From: Candidatus Zixiibacteriota bacterium
Lineage (GTDB): Bacteria > Zixibacteria > MSB-5A5 > UM-FILTER-46-8
Assembly (NCBI GenBank): GCA_026983835.1
Contig: JALSTH010000108.1
Coordinates: forward strand, 1-38,462
Direction: 5' to 3'
DNA: 38,462 nt
The position numbers were made by a program, and so were the translations under genes. Below, piece by piece: positions 16,373 through 26,702 of this stretch. A model generated the notes under the pieces. The model was given only the letters and a program-made list of their open reading frames with translations. It ran no database searches and was not told the DNA's origin. Within the stretch, counting starts at the first letter, position 1; every line of letters starts with the position of its first letter.

Positions 16373-16401
16373 TTGACTTTCTTAGAATAGTAATTTAAAT
16401 T
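16373..16401 (+). promoter_or_regulatory. Candidate promoter for gatC with a very short leader
   Basis: TTGACT (5 of 6), 17 nt, TAAATT (4 of 6). Transcription would start near 16408, only about 8 nt before the ATG at 16416. This also argues against the in-frame GTG at 16407 as start codon. Confidence 0.5.
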
Positions 16402-16415
16402 AAAATGTGGGTGAT

Positions 16416-16700
16416 ATGATTATAAATCTCGAAATGGTAGGCAAAATAGCTGCTTTGGCTCATCTGGAACTTACAGACAAAGAAAAACAACAGCTGCTAA
16501 AAGATCTTAATAACATTTTATCATATGTCAAACAATTAGAGGAAGTCGATGTATCGGATGTAAGCGAAACATCGCATGCTCTTGATATTCCCATCCGCTT
16601 TCGTGAGGATATGATAGAAGAATCCTTAAGGACTGAAGATGCATTGAAAAATGCGCCCGAAAAAAAGAACGGATATTTCAAAGTTCCCCGTGTGATTTAA
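16416..16700 (+). CDS. gatC: Asp-tRNA(Asn)/Glu-tRNA(Gln) amidotransferase subunit C
   Basis: This is a 94-aa protein with the GatC pattern: VGKIAALAHLELTDKEKQQL, NILSYVKQLEEVDVSDV, and the end RTEDALKNAPEKKNGYFKVPRVI. It stabilises GatA-GatB, which amidates misacylated Asp-tRNA(Asn) and Glu-tRNA(Gln). gatA and gatB are not beside it. The ATG at 16416 is directly preceded by GGTGAT, which can pair with the 16S tail but at very short spacing. A GTG at 16407 would add three residues. Confidence 0.92.
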   Translation: MIINLEMVGKIAALAHLELTDKEKQQLLKDLNNILSYVKQLEEVDVSDVSETSHALDIPIRFREDMIEESLRTEDALKNAPEKKNGYFKVPRVI

Positions 16701-16714
16701 GCAAAATATCTCCC

Positions 16715-19733
<3,019 letters not shown>

Positions 19734-19740
19734 TTACCTA

Positions 19741-20022
19741 TCAACCGCCACGGCGCCCCCTTGTTCCACCGAGAAATTTCTCTTTGCGTTTCCGTTTGGT
19801 CCCACGGGTATCGTGCCTCATCTTATTCCGGGCGAAATCTTTGAACCTTTCTTTGCTCTCGGCTAAGCGACGCTGTTCCTCTGTTAACCACTCATGTTTA
19901 ACCTTGTCTGTTTTTGTTTCTTCCCCTTGCTGTTTTTCATCTTGCTGTTTTTCATCAACTTCCTCGAGTTCTTCCCGGTTTTGCTCCACCTCATCATTTG
20001 TTTTGTTTTTATCTTCGGGCAT
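19741..20022 (-). CDS. Small bipartite acidic/basic protein, unrecognised
   Basis: This is a 93-aa protein. The N-terminal half is highly acidic and Gln-rich and contains a perfectly repeated unit DEKQQ-DEKQQ. The C-terminal half is strongly basic and ends in FLGGTRGRRGG, reminiscent of nucleic-acid-binding RG tails. It has no membrane segment and is probably largely disordered. GGAGG lies 5 nt before the ATG at 20022; an in-frame ATG at 20034 overlaps that site and is unlikely to be the start. As first gene of the ligA-yihY operon, a DNA- or RNA-linked role is possible, but I do not recognise it. Confidence 0.65.
   Translation of the reverse strand: MPEDKNKTNDEVEQNREELEEVDEKQQDEKQQGEETKTDKVKHEWLTEEQRRLAESKERFKDFARNKMRHDTRGTKRKRKEKFLGGTRGRRGG
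19926..19955 (+). repeat. Two perfect tandem copies of a 15-bp unit
   Basis: CTTGCTGTTTTTCAT occurs twice back to back. On the minus strand it encodes DEKQQ twice in the small charged protein, an in-frame duplication of five codons with no base change. Confidence 0.9.
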
Positions 20023-20051
20023 AAACACCTCCATTTATGAGTGCATCTTTA

Positions 20052-20080
20052 AGTTAACATCGGAAGGAACCACTTGTCAA
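20052..20080 (-). promoter_or_regulatory. Candidate promoter for the small charged protein-ligA-yihY operon
   Basis: On the minus strand: TTGACA (perfect, 20075-20080), 17 nt, TTAACT (3 of 6). The leader would be about 23 nt to the ATG at 20022. Confidence 0.45.
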
Positions 20081-20320
20081 TCACTAAAGCGAGTTTACTT
20101 GAGAAGGTAAAACCTCCGTACCACTTTCTTATCTCATTATTGTTATACGCTTGATGTGATTCTATTTCTCATTGTTTTTTAGAAAATTAAAAATCATCGC
20201 ATCCATTTACACCTATATACGAATATGCACCAATCGGTAGAACCGCAACAAGAACTTTAAGAAACATCCTCTCCCATCGACATCCACAACTCGATTGTAC
20301 CACTCGATAAAATCGGGAAT

Positions 20321-20365
20321 AAAAAAACCCGCAACTTAAATCAAAGAAATTTTAATTGCGGGTTT
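20321..20365 (-). terminator. Rho-independent terminator of the SWIB gene
   Basis: A perfect 10-bp stem (AAACCCGCAA / TTGCGGGTTT) is followed on the minus strand by a run of seven T. It starts 9 nt past the stop codon of the SWIB gene, as expected for intrinsic termination. Confidence 0.85.
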
Positions 20366-20373
20366 AAGTTCGA

Positions 20374-20796
20374 TTATTTCAAAAGATGCTTACTTACAAG
20401 TTTTGTCATTTCGAACATATTAACTTGTTTTTTGCCTCCGAAAACAAGTTTAAGTTTCTCATCGGCATTTATCATTCTTCGATTCTTCGCATCCTGAAGC
20501 TTATTTTTCTTGATGTATATCCATAGTTTCTTGGTAACCTGAGTACGCGGGAGAGGCTTTTTACCCACTACAGCCGCAAGTTCGGGGGAAGGAGTTAAAA
20601 GTTGTACTGCTGCTCCTTGAGGTTTACGCTTAGCCTTTTTCTTTGCAGTTTTCTTTTTGGTCGCTTTTTTCTTGGCGGTTTTCTTTACAGTTGCCTTTTT
20701 TACAGTTTTTTTCTTCGCCACCTTTTTCACAGCCTTTTTCGTTTTTTTCTTAATACTCTTTTTCGCTTTTTTCGTAGCCTTTTTCTTTACGGCCAT
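20374..20796 (-). CDS. SWIB-domain protein with histone-H1-like lysine-rich tail
   Basis: This is a 140-aa protein. Residues 1-58 are almost only Lys, Ala, Thr and Val in KKA/KKT repeats, like the tail of histone H1 and bacterial Hc1/AlgP-type proteins, and should bind DNA without sequence preference. Residues 63-138 are a SWIB/MDM2 fold (SPELAAVVGKKPLPRTQVTK, IYIKKNKLQD, FGGKKQVNMFEMTKLVSKHL). SWIB domains are best known from eukaryotic SWI/SNF complexes and also occur in Chlamydiae and other bacteria. It is probably nucleoid-associated. AAGGAGG sits 5 nt before the ATG, a perfect ribosome-binding site suggesting high expression. A TATAAT lies upstream on the minus strand (20865-20870) without a clear -35. 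Confidence 0.9.
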   Translation of the reverse strand: MAVKKKATKKAKKSIKKKTKKAVKKVAKKKTVKKATVKKTAKKKATKKKTAKKKAKRKPQGAAVQLLTPSPELAAVVGKKPLPRTQVTKKLWIYIKKNKLQDAKNRRMINADEKLKLVFGGKKQVNMFEMTKLVSKHLLK

Positions 20797-20999
20797 TTTA
20801 CCTCCTTCGGTAAATTCAATTACATACTGATTAAATCCTTTTATTTCTATAAAGCTTTAGCACTATTATACCTTATTTTCAAGTAAAAAATGGTAGTTTT
20901 TATATTTTTTTTCAAAAAAACTAATGTGCGAATTACCTCAATCCTATTCCTTTATCCGAATTTCGGAAACCAAAACAATCTATTACCTAAGCTTTTGAA

Positions 21000-21028
21000 T
21001 TGACATACAAAGGAAAATCGCATAAATA
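21000..21028 (+). promoter_or_regulatory. Candidate promoter for the lolD-mcsA-mcsB-clpC operon
   Basis: TTGACA (perfect), 17 nt, TAAATA (3 of 6). The leader would be about 15-20 nt. I see no direct repeat of the CtsR type (GGTCAAA) and no CIRCE-type inverted repeat near it. Confidence 0.45.
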
Positions 21029-21050
21029 ACACAGGAAAATATGATGTAAA

Positions 21051-21740
21051 ATGGAAACTATGTTGAAGAACAGCCTGCTTTCTGCCGAAAATATAACCAA
21101 GAGCTATCTTAGCGGAGATTCAAAATTAATGGTATTGAAAGGAGTAACTTTCAATATCTATGCGGGTGAAATCGCCGTTTTATTGGGAGCATCCGGAAGC
21201 GGGAAAAGCACCCTATTAAATATACTTGCAGGTATAGATATGCCCGATGAAGGCAAAGTAATTTTGGAAGGCGAAGAATTGACACAATATAATGATGACC
21301 AATTAGCCGATAAGCGAAATATGGATATAGGTTTTGTTTTTCAATTCCATCATCTTCTGGGGGATTTCACGGTTTTGGAAAATATTATGCTACCCGCTTT
21401 AATTGGTGGAACCCAACCCGATTCGGCTCGTAAAAAAGCATTGGAACTATTAGAAGTGGTCGGTTTATCGGACCGTGCCAAACATAAACCGGGTGAGATA
21501 TCGGGAGGTGAAGCGCAACGGGTTGCTGTTGCAAGGGCTTTGGTAAATGATCCGAAATTAGTTTTGGCTGATGAGCCTACCGGTAATTTGGATGCGAAAA
21601 ACGGCCATAAGCTTTTAGGTCTATTGTTCGATTTAAACCGAGAGAGGAATTTAACCTTTTTTATCGCTACTCACAACAGGGAACTTACGAAAGGGCCCCG
21701 ACGGTTAAACTTGGTAGAAGGTAGGATATATGAAAATTAA
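21051..21740 (+). CDS. lolD: LolD-type ABC transporter ATP-binding protein
   Basis: This is a 229-aa ATPase. Walker A is GASGSGKST (46-54), the Q-loop reads FQFHHLLGDFTVLEN, the signature is ISGGEAQRVAVARAL, and Walker B is LVLADEPTGNLD. FQFHHLL and EAQR together are typical of LolD, which powers release of lipoproteins from the inner membrane to LolA. MacB/FtsE-type relatives are possible. No LolC/E permease is adjacent. Two starts (21051 or 21060) fit; no strong ribosome-binding site decides. mcsA follows after 21 nt. Confidence 0.88.
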   Translation: METMLKNSLLSAENITKSYLSGDSKLMVLKGVTFNIYAGEIAVLLGASGSGKSTLLNILAGIDMPDEGKVILEGEELTQYNDDQLADKRNMDIGFVFQFHHLLGDFTVLENIMLPALIGGTQPDSARKKALELLEVVGLSDRAKHKPGEISGGEAQRVAVARALVNDPKLVLADEPTGNLDAKNGHKLLGLLFDLNRERNLTFFIATHNRELTKGPRRLNLVEGRIYEN

Positions 21741-21761
21741 CTCTATGAAAGGGATGCGAAA

Positions 21762-22271
21762 ATGCTCTGTCAGGATTGCCATAAAAACGAAGCGACTGTG
21801 CATCTCACACAGATTATTAACAATAAAAAAGTTGAGTTGAACCTCTGTAAGAGCTGCGCTGAGAAGCGTGGTTTCCATAGTCCGTTCGAAAAGATGCCTT
21901 TTCCATTGGCACAGTTTCTGACAGGCATGTTGAAGGAAAAAGGCGAGATTACCAGAAATGGTCTCCAGACCCTTAAATGTCCAAATTGTGGGATGACTTT
22001 CACCGAATTTTCAAAAATGGGTCGATTAGGATGCGGCAGCTGTTATACCGCTTTTAGGACACAGCTGAAGGATCTGTTAAGGAAGGTTCATGGCTCCAAC
22101 GAACATAGGGGGAAAACCCCTTCCACTACTGTCAAGGAACTCAAGCCTATCCGCGAGGAGAGGAAACTTAAGGAACAACTTCGGCAGGCGATTGAAAAGG
22201 AGGATTTCGAGACCGCTGCGATAATCCGTGATAAGCTGAAGGAACTGATGGAACTATGCGAAGATAAATAG
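21762..22271 (+). CDS. mcsA: McsA, activator of the protein arginine kinase McsB
   Basis: This is a 169-aa protein with four CxxC pairs: C3/C6, C29/C32, C73/C76 and C91/C94, making two zinc-binding sites. A UVR motif near the C-terminus (KLKEQLRQAIEKEDFETAAI) binds partners. In Bacillota McsA activates McsB and helps mark proteins for ClpC. AAAGGG lies 8 nt before the ATG. The gene order mcsA-mcsB-clpC is the classical one, but ctsR, which normally comes first, is replaced by lolD. Confidence 0.93.
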   Translation: MLCQDCHKNEATVHLTQIINNKKVELNLCKSCAEKRGFHSPFEKMPFPLAQFLTGMLKEKGEITRNGLQTLKCPNCGMTFTEFSKMGRLGCGSCYTAFRTQLKDLLRKVHGSNEHRGKTPSTTVKELKPIREERKLKEQLRQAIEKEDFETAAIIRDKLKELMELCEDK

Positions 22272-22291
22272 GCAATACGGGGAGGAATAAA

Positions 22292-23353
22292 ATGTTTGAT
22301 GATATGATAAGACACCCAGCTACCTGGCTTGAGGGCAACGGCACCGAAGCTGAGATAGTGCTTTCCGCACGGGTAAGGCTTGCCAGAAATATCTCCGGGT
22401 TGCGTTATCCTCCTATAGCTCAACAGGAGGACCGTGAAAAAGTACTTGCCTATGCGGAGGATGCCATAACATACGGGAAGGATTTTCTTAAAGGAAGGTT
22501 ATTATATGTTAATGATATGGATATAATCGACCGGGATTTCCTTATAGAACGGCATCTTGTCTCCCCGGAATTTATGCAGAATGCCTCCGCGCGGGGTTTG
22601 TATATTGGTCCGGAAGAAAAATTATGCATTATGATTAATGAAGAAGATCATCTAAGAATTCAAGCTATATCTTCCGGTTTGACTATCGAGGATTCTTTCG
22701 ATGAGGCGAGCAGGGCCGATGATTTTCTCTCTAAGAGGTTGGAGTTCGATTTCGATGACGAATTTGGTTATCTGACCTCCTGTCCCACTAATGTGGGAAC
22801 GGGTATGAGAGCTTCGGTTTTAATTCATCTTCCGGGTTTGGTATTGACGCGCGATATAGAAAATGTAATCTCGCGCATTACAAAATTGGGTTTAGCCGTT
22901 AGAGGCTTTTACGGTGAGGGAACCGAGGTTTTAGGGAACCTATTCCAAGTTTCCAATCAAACGACCTTGGGACGCAGTGAGGAAGATATTATTGAAAGCT
23001 TGGGGCAGGTTACCAATCAAATAATAGATTACGAAAACGAAGCCCGTGAGAAACTTTTCCGTGATGCACGGGATCAGATAGAGGACAAGATTTGGCGCGC
23101 CTATGGCATCCTAAGCAATGCGCGTATTTTAACCAGCGAAGAAGTTATGAATCTCCTATCCGCGGTGAGGTTGGGTTATGGTATGGGGGTGATAAAAGAT
23201 ATAAGTCTGAATGTCATTAATGAGTTATTGCTATTCAGCCAACCGGCTCATCTGCAAAAATACCTTAAGATGAAAATGGGGGCTGAAGAGAGGGATTTCG
23301 CACGCGCTAAATTAGTACGGCAGAAACTCGCCAAATCAGTTGCAAGCGGTTAG
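22292..23353 (+). CDS. mcsB: Protein arginine kinase McsB
   Basis: This is a 353-aa protein of the ATP:guanidino phosphotransferase family. VLSARVRLARNI (23-34) and the active-site loop LTSCPTNVGTGMRASV (Cys164) are intact, and nucleotide-binding arginines are present. McsB phosphorylates arginines of misfolded proteins, a tag read by the ClpC N-domain. Length equals that of the Bacillus enzyme. GGGAGG lies before the ATG. The opposing phosphatase YwlE is not in the window. Confidence 0.95.
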   Translation: MFDDMIRHPATWLEGNGTEAEIVLSARVRLARNISGLRYPPIAQQEDREKVLAYAEDAITYGKDFLKGRLLYVNDMDIIDRDFLIERHLVSPEFMQNASARGLYIGPEEKLCIMINEEDHLRIQAISSGLTIEDSFDEASRADDFLSKRLEFDFDDEFGYLTSCPTNVGTGMRASVLIHLPGLVLTRDIENVISRITKLGLAVRGFYGEGTEVLGNLFQVSNQTTLGRSEEDIIESLGQVTNQIIDYENEAREKLFRDARDQIEDKIWRAYGILSNARILTSEEVMNLLSAVRLGYGMGVIKDISLNVINELLLFSQPAHLQKYLKMKMGAEERDFARAKLVRQKLAKSVASG

Positions 23354-23384
23354 GGTTTATAAATTATAAAGGAGAGGACCGATT

Positions 23385-25835
23385 ATGAATGAGATGTTCA
23401 CCGAAAAGGCTCGTAGAGCAATAGAATATGCTCGTGATGAAGCGGCAAGGCTGAAACACGATTATATCGGCACCGAACATCTTCTGCTCGGCTTGATTAA
23501 ACTCGGCGAGGGAAGAGCCATTGAGATATTACAAAATGTCGGTATTGATCTTTCGGAGCTCAAACAATCCATCGAGGATGTGGTAAAGCCGTCCGGAGGC
23601 ACTATGACTTTGGGACAGCTGCCGCTTACGGCCAGAGCCAAAAAAACTTTGGAGGTGTCCGGCAATGAAGCGAGAGCTCTCAAATCCAAAGATATAGACA
23701 CCGAACATATCCTCTTGGCGCTGATGAAGGACGAGGAAGGTGTCGCGGCGCAAGTTTTGGCAATGTATGAGTTGGATTACAAGGAAGTTTACGAGGAGCT
23801 CCGTAATATACAATCGGGTAAACCGTCTTCATTTCCACGAAAACGAAAAAAATCCAAGACCCCGGCATTGGATCATTTCGGGAGAGATCTAACGGAATTA
23901 GCAAGGCGTGGAAAGCTCGATCCAATTATAGGCCGCGAAAACGAAATAGAACGCGTGACTCAGGTCCTCTCCCGCAGGAAGAAAAATAACCCCGTTTTGA
24001 TAGGCGAACCGGGCGTTGGAAAAACCGCTATTGCCGAAGGATTGGCTCAACGCATAGTTGCAGGTAAAATCCCGCAGACTTTGGAAAATAAGAGGTTGGT
24101 CACTTTGGATATGGCATCCCTTGTTGCGGGGACAAAATATCGCGGGCAGTTTGAGGAACGGCTCAAGACGGTAATGAACGAGATAATGAACTCGAAGGAT
24201 GTTATTATCTTTATCGATGAGCTTCATACAATTGTGGGTGCTGGCGGAGCGGAAGGATCCCTTGATGCTTCCAATATTTTCAAACCGGCTTTATCCCGCG
24301 GGGAACTGCAATGTATAGGCGCTACAACCCTAAATGAATATCGAAAATACATCGAAAAGGATGGCGCATTGGAACGCCGATTCCAAACCGTAATGGTTGA
24401 TCCCCCTTCCAAAGAGGATACGATTAGAATCCTCAAGGGCTTACGCGAAAAATATGAGGAGCATCATAAAGTTGAGATAACCGATGAAGCTATCGAAGCG
24501 GCTGTAAATTTATCGGATAGATATATTTCCGGTAAATTCCAACCCGACAAAGCTATAGATGTTATCGATGAGGCTGGCAGCTATGCCCATTTGACCATCT
24601 ATACCAAGCCCCAGAGCTTTACGGACCTTGAAGAATCCATTGCCCAAATCCAAAAGGAAAAAGAGCAAGCGGTTAAAAACCAGGAGTTTGAACGTGCAGC
24701 TCAACTTCGGGACGATCTGAAGTTTAAGAAGGAAGAGCTTGAAAATATGAGAAAACAGTGGGAAGATAGCAAAAACAAACAAAGGGTCAAATTGACTGAA
24801 GAAGATATCGCCAAGGTCATTTCCAAAATGACCGGAATCCCACTGTTTAGACTGGAGGAAGCGGAATCAAAAAAATTGCTCAGGATGGAAGAAGAACTCA
24901 GCAAGGTTGTTATCGGTCAGGATGCGGCAATATCAACAATCACCAAAGCCATTCGTCGGGCAAGGGCCGGTTTAAAAGACCCCAAGAGGCCTATAGGCTC
25001 GTTTATTTTCCTCGGTCCCACCGGAGTTGGCAAAACGGAATTAGCGAAAAAATTGGCGGAATTTTTATTTGAGGATGAAGAGTCTTTGGTCAGAATCGAT
25101 ATGTCCGAGTATATGGAAAAATTCGCCGTATCCCGTCTTATCGGCGCCCCCCCGGGATATGTCGGTTATGAAGAAGGCGGACAGCTAACGGAAAAGGTAC
25201 GCAGAAAACCCTATTCGGTTGTGCTTTTGGATGAGATAGAAAAAGCTCATCCCGAAGTATTCAACATTCTATTACAACTTTTCGATGATGGACAGTTAAC
25301 CGACAGCTTTGGGCGGAAAGTAGATTTCCGTAATACAGTAATTATTATGACTTCAAATATGGGCGCGAGGCAGATTAAATCACAGAAAACATTAGGATTC
25401 CATAAAGACGATGAAAAAAACAGTTTTGAACAGATGTCTGCAACTATAAAAGAGGAACTGAAGAGAACTTTCAACCCTGAGCTTCTCAACCGTCTCGATG
25501 AAACAATCATATTTCGGCAGTTAGACAGGGAAGATGTATTTAAGATAGTAGATATCGTTATACGGGAAGTATCTGAGAGATTGAATGCCAAAGGGTATGA
25601 GTTTTTCTTATCCGATGAGGCTCGTTCCTTCTTGGTTGATAAGGGATTTGATCGTTCTTTCGGTGCGCGTCCTTTACGGAGAGCAGTGCAAAAGTATGTC
25701 GAAAACCCGTTGGCGGAGGAAATTTTAAGGGGCACATTCGACAAATCCAAAAAAATTATTGTAAGCGTAAAGGATAAGGATAACTTACTATTTTTACCCG
25801 ATATCGAAAGGGAGGAAGCACACAACCTGAATTAA
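23385..25835 (+). CDS. clpC: ATP-dependent Clp protease ATP-binding subunit ClpC
   Basis: This is an 816-aa Hsp100 protein. Two N-terminal Clp repeats (1-145) include the TEHLLLGL motif. The first AAA+ domain has Walker A GEPGVGKT (207-214), and a short middle domain with a UVR motif is at about 425-450. The second AAA+ domain has GPTGVGKT (544-551), and the ClpP-docking loop LGF is at 670-672. It unfolds arginine-phosphorylated proteins and feeds them to ClpP, which is encoded elsewhere. AAGGAGAGG precedes the ATG. It ends the operon, just before a strong terminator. Confidence 0.97.
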   Translation: MNEMFTEKARRAIEYARDEAARLKHDYIGTEHLLLGLIKLGEGRAIEILQNVGIDLSELKQSIEDVVKPSGGTMTLGQLPLTARAKKTLEVSGNEARALKSKDIDTEHILLALMKDEEGVAAQVLAMYELDYKEVYEELRNIQSGKPSSFPRKRKKSKTPALDHFGRDLTELARRGKLDPIIGRENEIERVTQVLSRRKKNNPVLIGEPGVGKTAIAEGLAQRIVAGKIPQTLENKRLVTLDMASLVAGTKYRGQFEERLKTVMNEIMNSKDVIIFIDELHTIVGAGGAEGSLDASNIFKPALSRGELQCIGATTLNEYRKYIEKDGALERRFQTVMVDPPSKEDTIRILKGLREKYEEHHKVEITDEAIEAAVNLSDRYISGKFQPDKAIDVIDEAGSYAHLTIYTKPQSFTDLEESIAQIQKEKEQAVKNQEFERAAQLRDDLKFKKEELENMRKQWEDSKNKQRVKLTEEDIAKVISKMTGIPLFRLEEAESKKLLRMEEELSKVVIGQDAAISTITKAIRRARAGLKDPKRPIGSFIFLGPTGVGKTELAKKLAEFLFEDEESLVRIDMSEYMEKFAVSRLIGAPPGYVGYEEGGQLTEKVRRKPYSVVLLDEIEKAHPEVFNILLQLFDDGQLTDSFGRKVDFRNTVIIMTSNMGARQIKSQKTLGFHKDDEKNSFEQMSATIKEELKRTFNPELLNRLDETIIFRQLDREDVFKIVDIVIREVSERLNAKGYEFFLSDEARSFLVDKGFDRSFGARPLRRAVQKYVENPLAEEILRGTFDKSKKIIVSVKDKDNLLFLPDIEREEAHNLN

Positions 25836-25891
25836 CTCCAACCCAATAAACTCGTTTGAGTATTTATAAGGTTAAAACAACGCTCTAAAAG

Positions 25892-25923
25892 AAAAGGCTG
25901 CCGTGATGGTCAGCCTTTTTATT
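25892..25923 (+). terminator. Rho-independent terminator after clpC
   Basis: AAAAGGCTG pairs with CAGCCTTTT around a short loop and runs into a T-rich tract (TTTTTATTATT). It lies 57 nt past the clpC stop. Confidence 0.85.
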
Positions 25924-25936
25924 ATTGAAAATCCTT

Positions 25937-25964
25937 TTGGAAGTTTGATGTTCGGTATTATAAT
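25937..25964 (+). promoter_or_regulatory. Candidate promoter for the DUF4159-DUF4175-TPR operon
   Basis: TTGGAA (4 of 6), 16 nt, TATAAT (perfect). It lies directly after the clpC terminator and leaves a leader of about 40 nt. Confidence 0.5.
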
Positions 25965-26010
25965 AACCGCTGAACCTAAAATTGTAATCAGCGTATAAAT
26001 AATCGGTGTT

Positions 26011-26694
26011 ATGAAAAGATTTATTGTCGTCTTCACTGTATTTTTAGCTGTAATTTCCATATCAGCCTCAGTTGGAATCACAGCCGAAAAACCACATTCG
26101 GATTTATTTACTATAGCCAGGCTGAAATATGGCGGAGGTGGGAATTGGTATTGGGGCAATTCCGCTATCCCCAATATGTACAAGTTCCTCGCTGAAAACA
26201 CCAATATCCCCGTCAGTTATAAAGAGCCTAAATTAACCGCCGATGATGAGCAGCTGTTTAATTATCCTTTCCTTTTCCTTACGGGACATGGAAACATTAA
26301 GCTTACCGATAGCGAAATCAAAGCCTTAAGGCGCTATTTTGAGTCAGGGGGATTCCTGTTCGCCAATGATTCTTATGGATTGGACAAAGCGCTTCGGAGA
26401 GAACTTAAAAGAGTTCTACCGGAATCGGAATTGGTGGAATTGCCATTCGACCACGAGATCTATCATTGCTATTATAATCTCCCGAACGGTCTGCCCAAAA
26501 TTCACAAACATAATGGGAAACCCGCGCAAGGATTTGGAATGTTTTTAAATGGGCGGTTGGTCGTATTTTATGCCTATGAATCGGATATCGGTGATGGATG
26601 GGAGGATTATGAGGTTTATCACGACCCCCCCGAAAAACATATTGAAGCCTTAAAAATGGGAACAAATATAATTATATATAGTCTGACGCATTAA
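26011..26694 (+). CDS. Secreted DUF4159-domain protein
   Basis: This is a 227-aa protein with a signal peptide (MKRFIVVFTVFLAVISISAS, cut near residue 25). The mature part matches DUF4159: TIARLKYGGGGNWYWG, PFLFLTGHGNIKLTDSEI, LRRYFESGGFLFANDSYG, and the C-terminal HDPPEKHIEALKMGTNIIIY. The fold resembles class I glutamine-amidotransferase domains, but no catalytic Cys is seen. Its function is unknown. It stands 8 nt before a DUF4175 gene, a partnership I associate with FCB-type envelope clusters that often also hold MoxR and DUF58/VWA genes; those are absent here. Confidence 0.85.
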   Translation: MKRFIVVFTVFLAVISISASVGITAEKPHSDLFTIARLKYGGGGNWYWGNSAIPNMYKFLAENTNIPVSYKEPKLTADDEQLFNYPFLFLTGHGNIKLTDSEIKALRRYFESGGFLFANDSYGLDKALRRELKRVLPESELVELPFDHEIYHCYYNLPNGLPKIHKHNGKPAQGFGMFLNGRLVVFYAYESDIGDGWEDYEVYHDPPEKHIEALKMGTNIIIYSLTH

Positions 26695-26702
26695 GTTAAT
26701 AT

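Larger units (their letters stand above)
20023..20373. other. 351-bp intergenic region upstream of the ligA operon
   Basis: It holds the promoter of the ligA operon (20052-20080) at one end and the terminator of the SWIB gene (20321-20365) at the other. In between (about 20100-20310) I see no supported gene, RNA element or repeat. Confidence 0.5.

Noticed and set aside
16407-16415. GTG at 16407 as gatC start
   Set aside because: It would coincide with the predicted transcription start and has no ribosome-binding site; the ATG at 16416 is preferred.
20640-20790. Repeated CTTTTT/TTTTTC units considered as a tandem repeat or CRISPR-like array
   Set aside because: Units are irregular and explained by Lys codons of the H1-like tail; no spacers.
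20602-20886. A 94-aa plus-strand frame rich in Phe, Leu and Ser
   Set aside because: It is the antisense shadow of the lysine-rich SWIB protein tail; the complement of AAA/AAG repeats always gives Phe/Leu. No ribosome-binding site.
20880-21050. Search for a CtsR operator or CIRCE element ahead of lolD
   Set aside because: No GGTCAAA direct repeat and no long inverted repeat of the CIRCE type was seen.
25247-25825. A 192-aa minus-strand frame opposite clpC
   Set aside because: Ser/Leu-rich shadow of ClpC domain 2.
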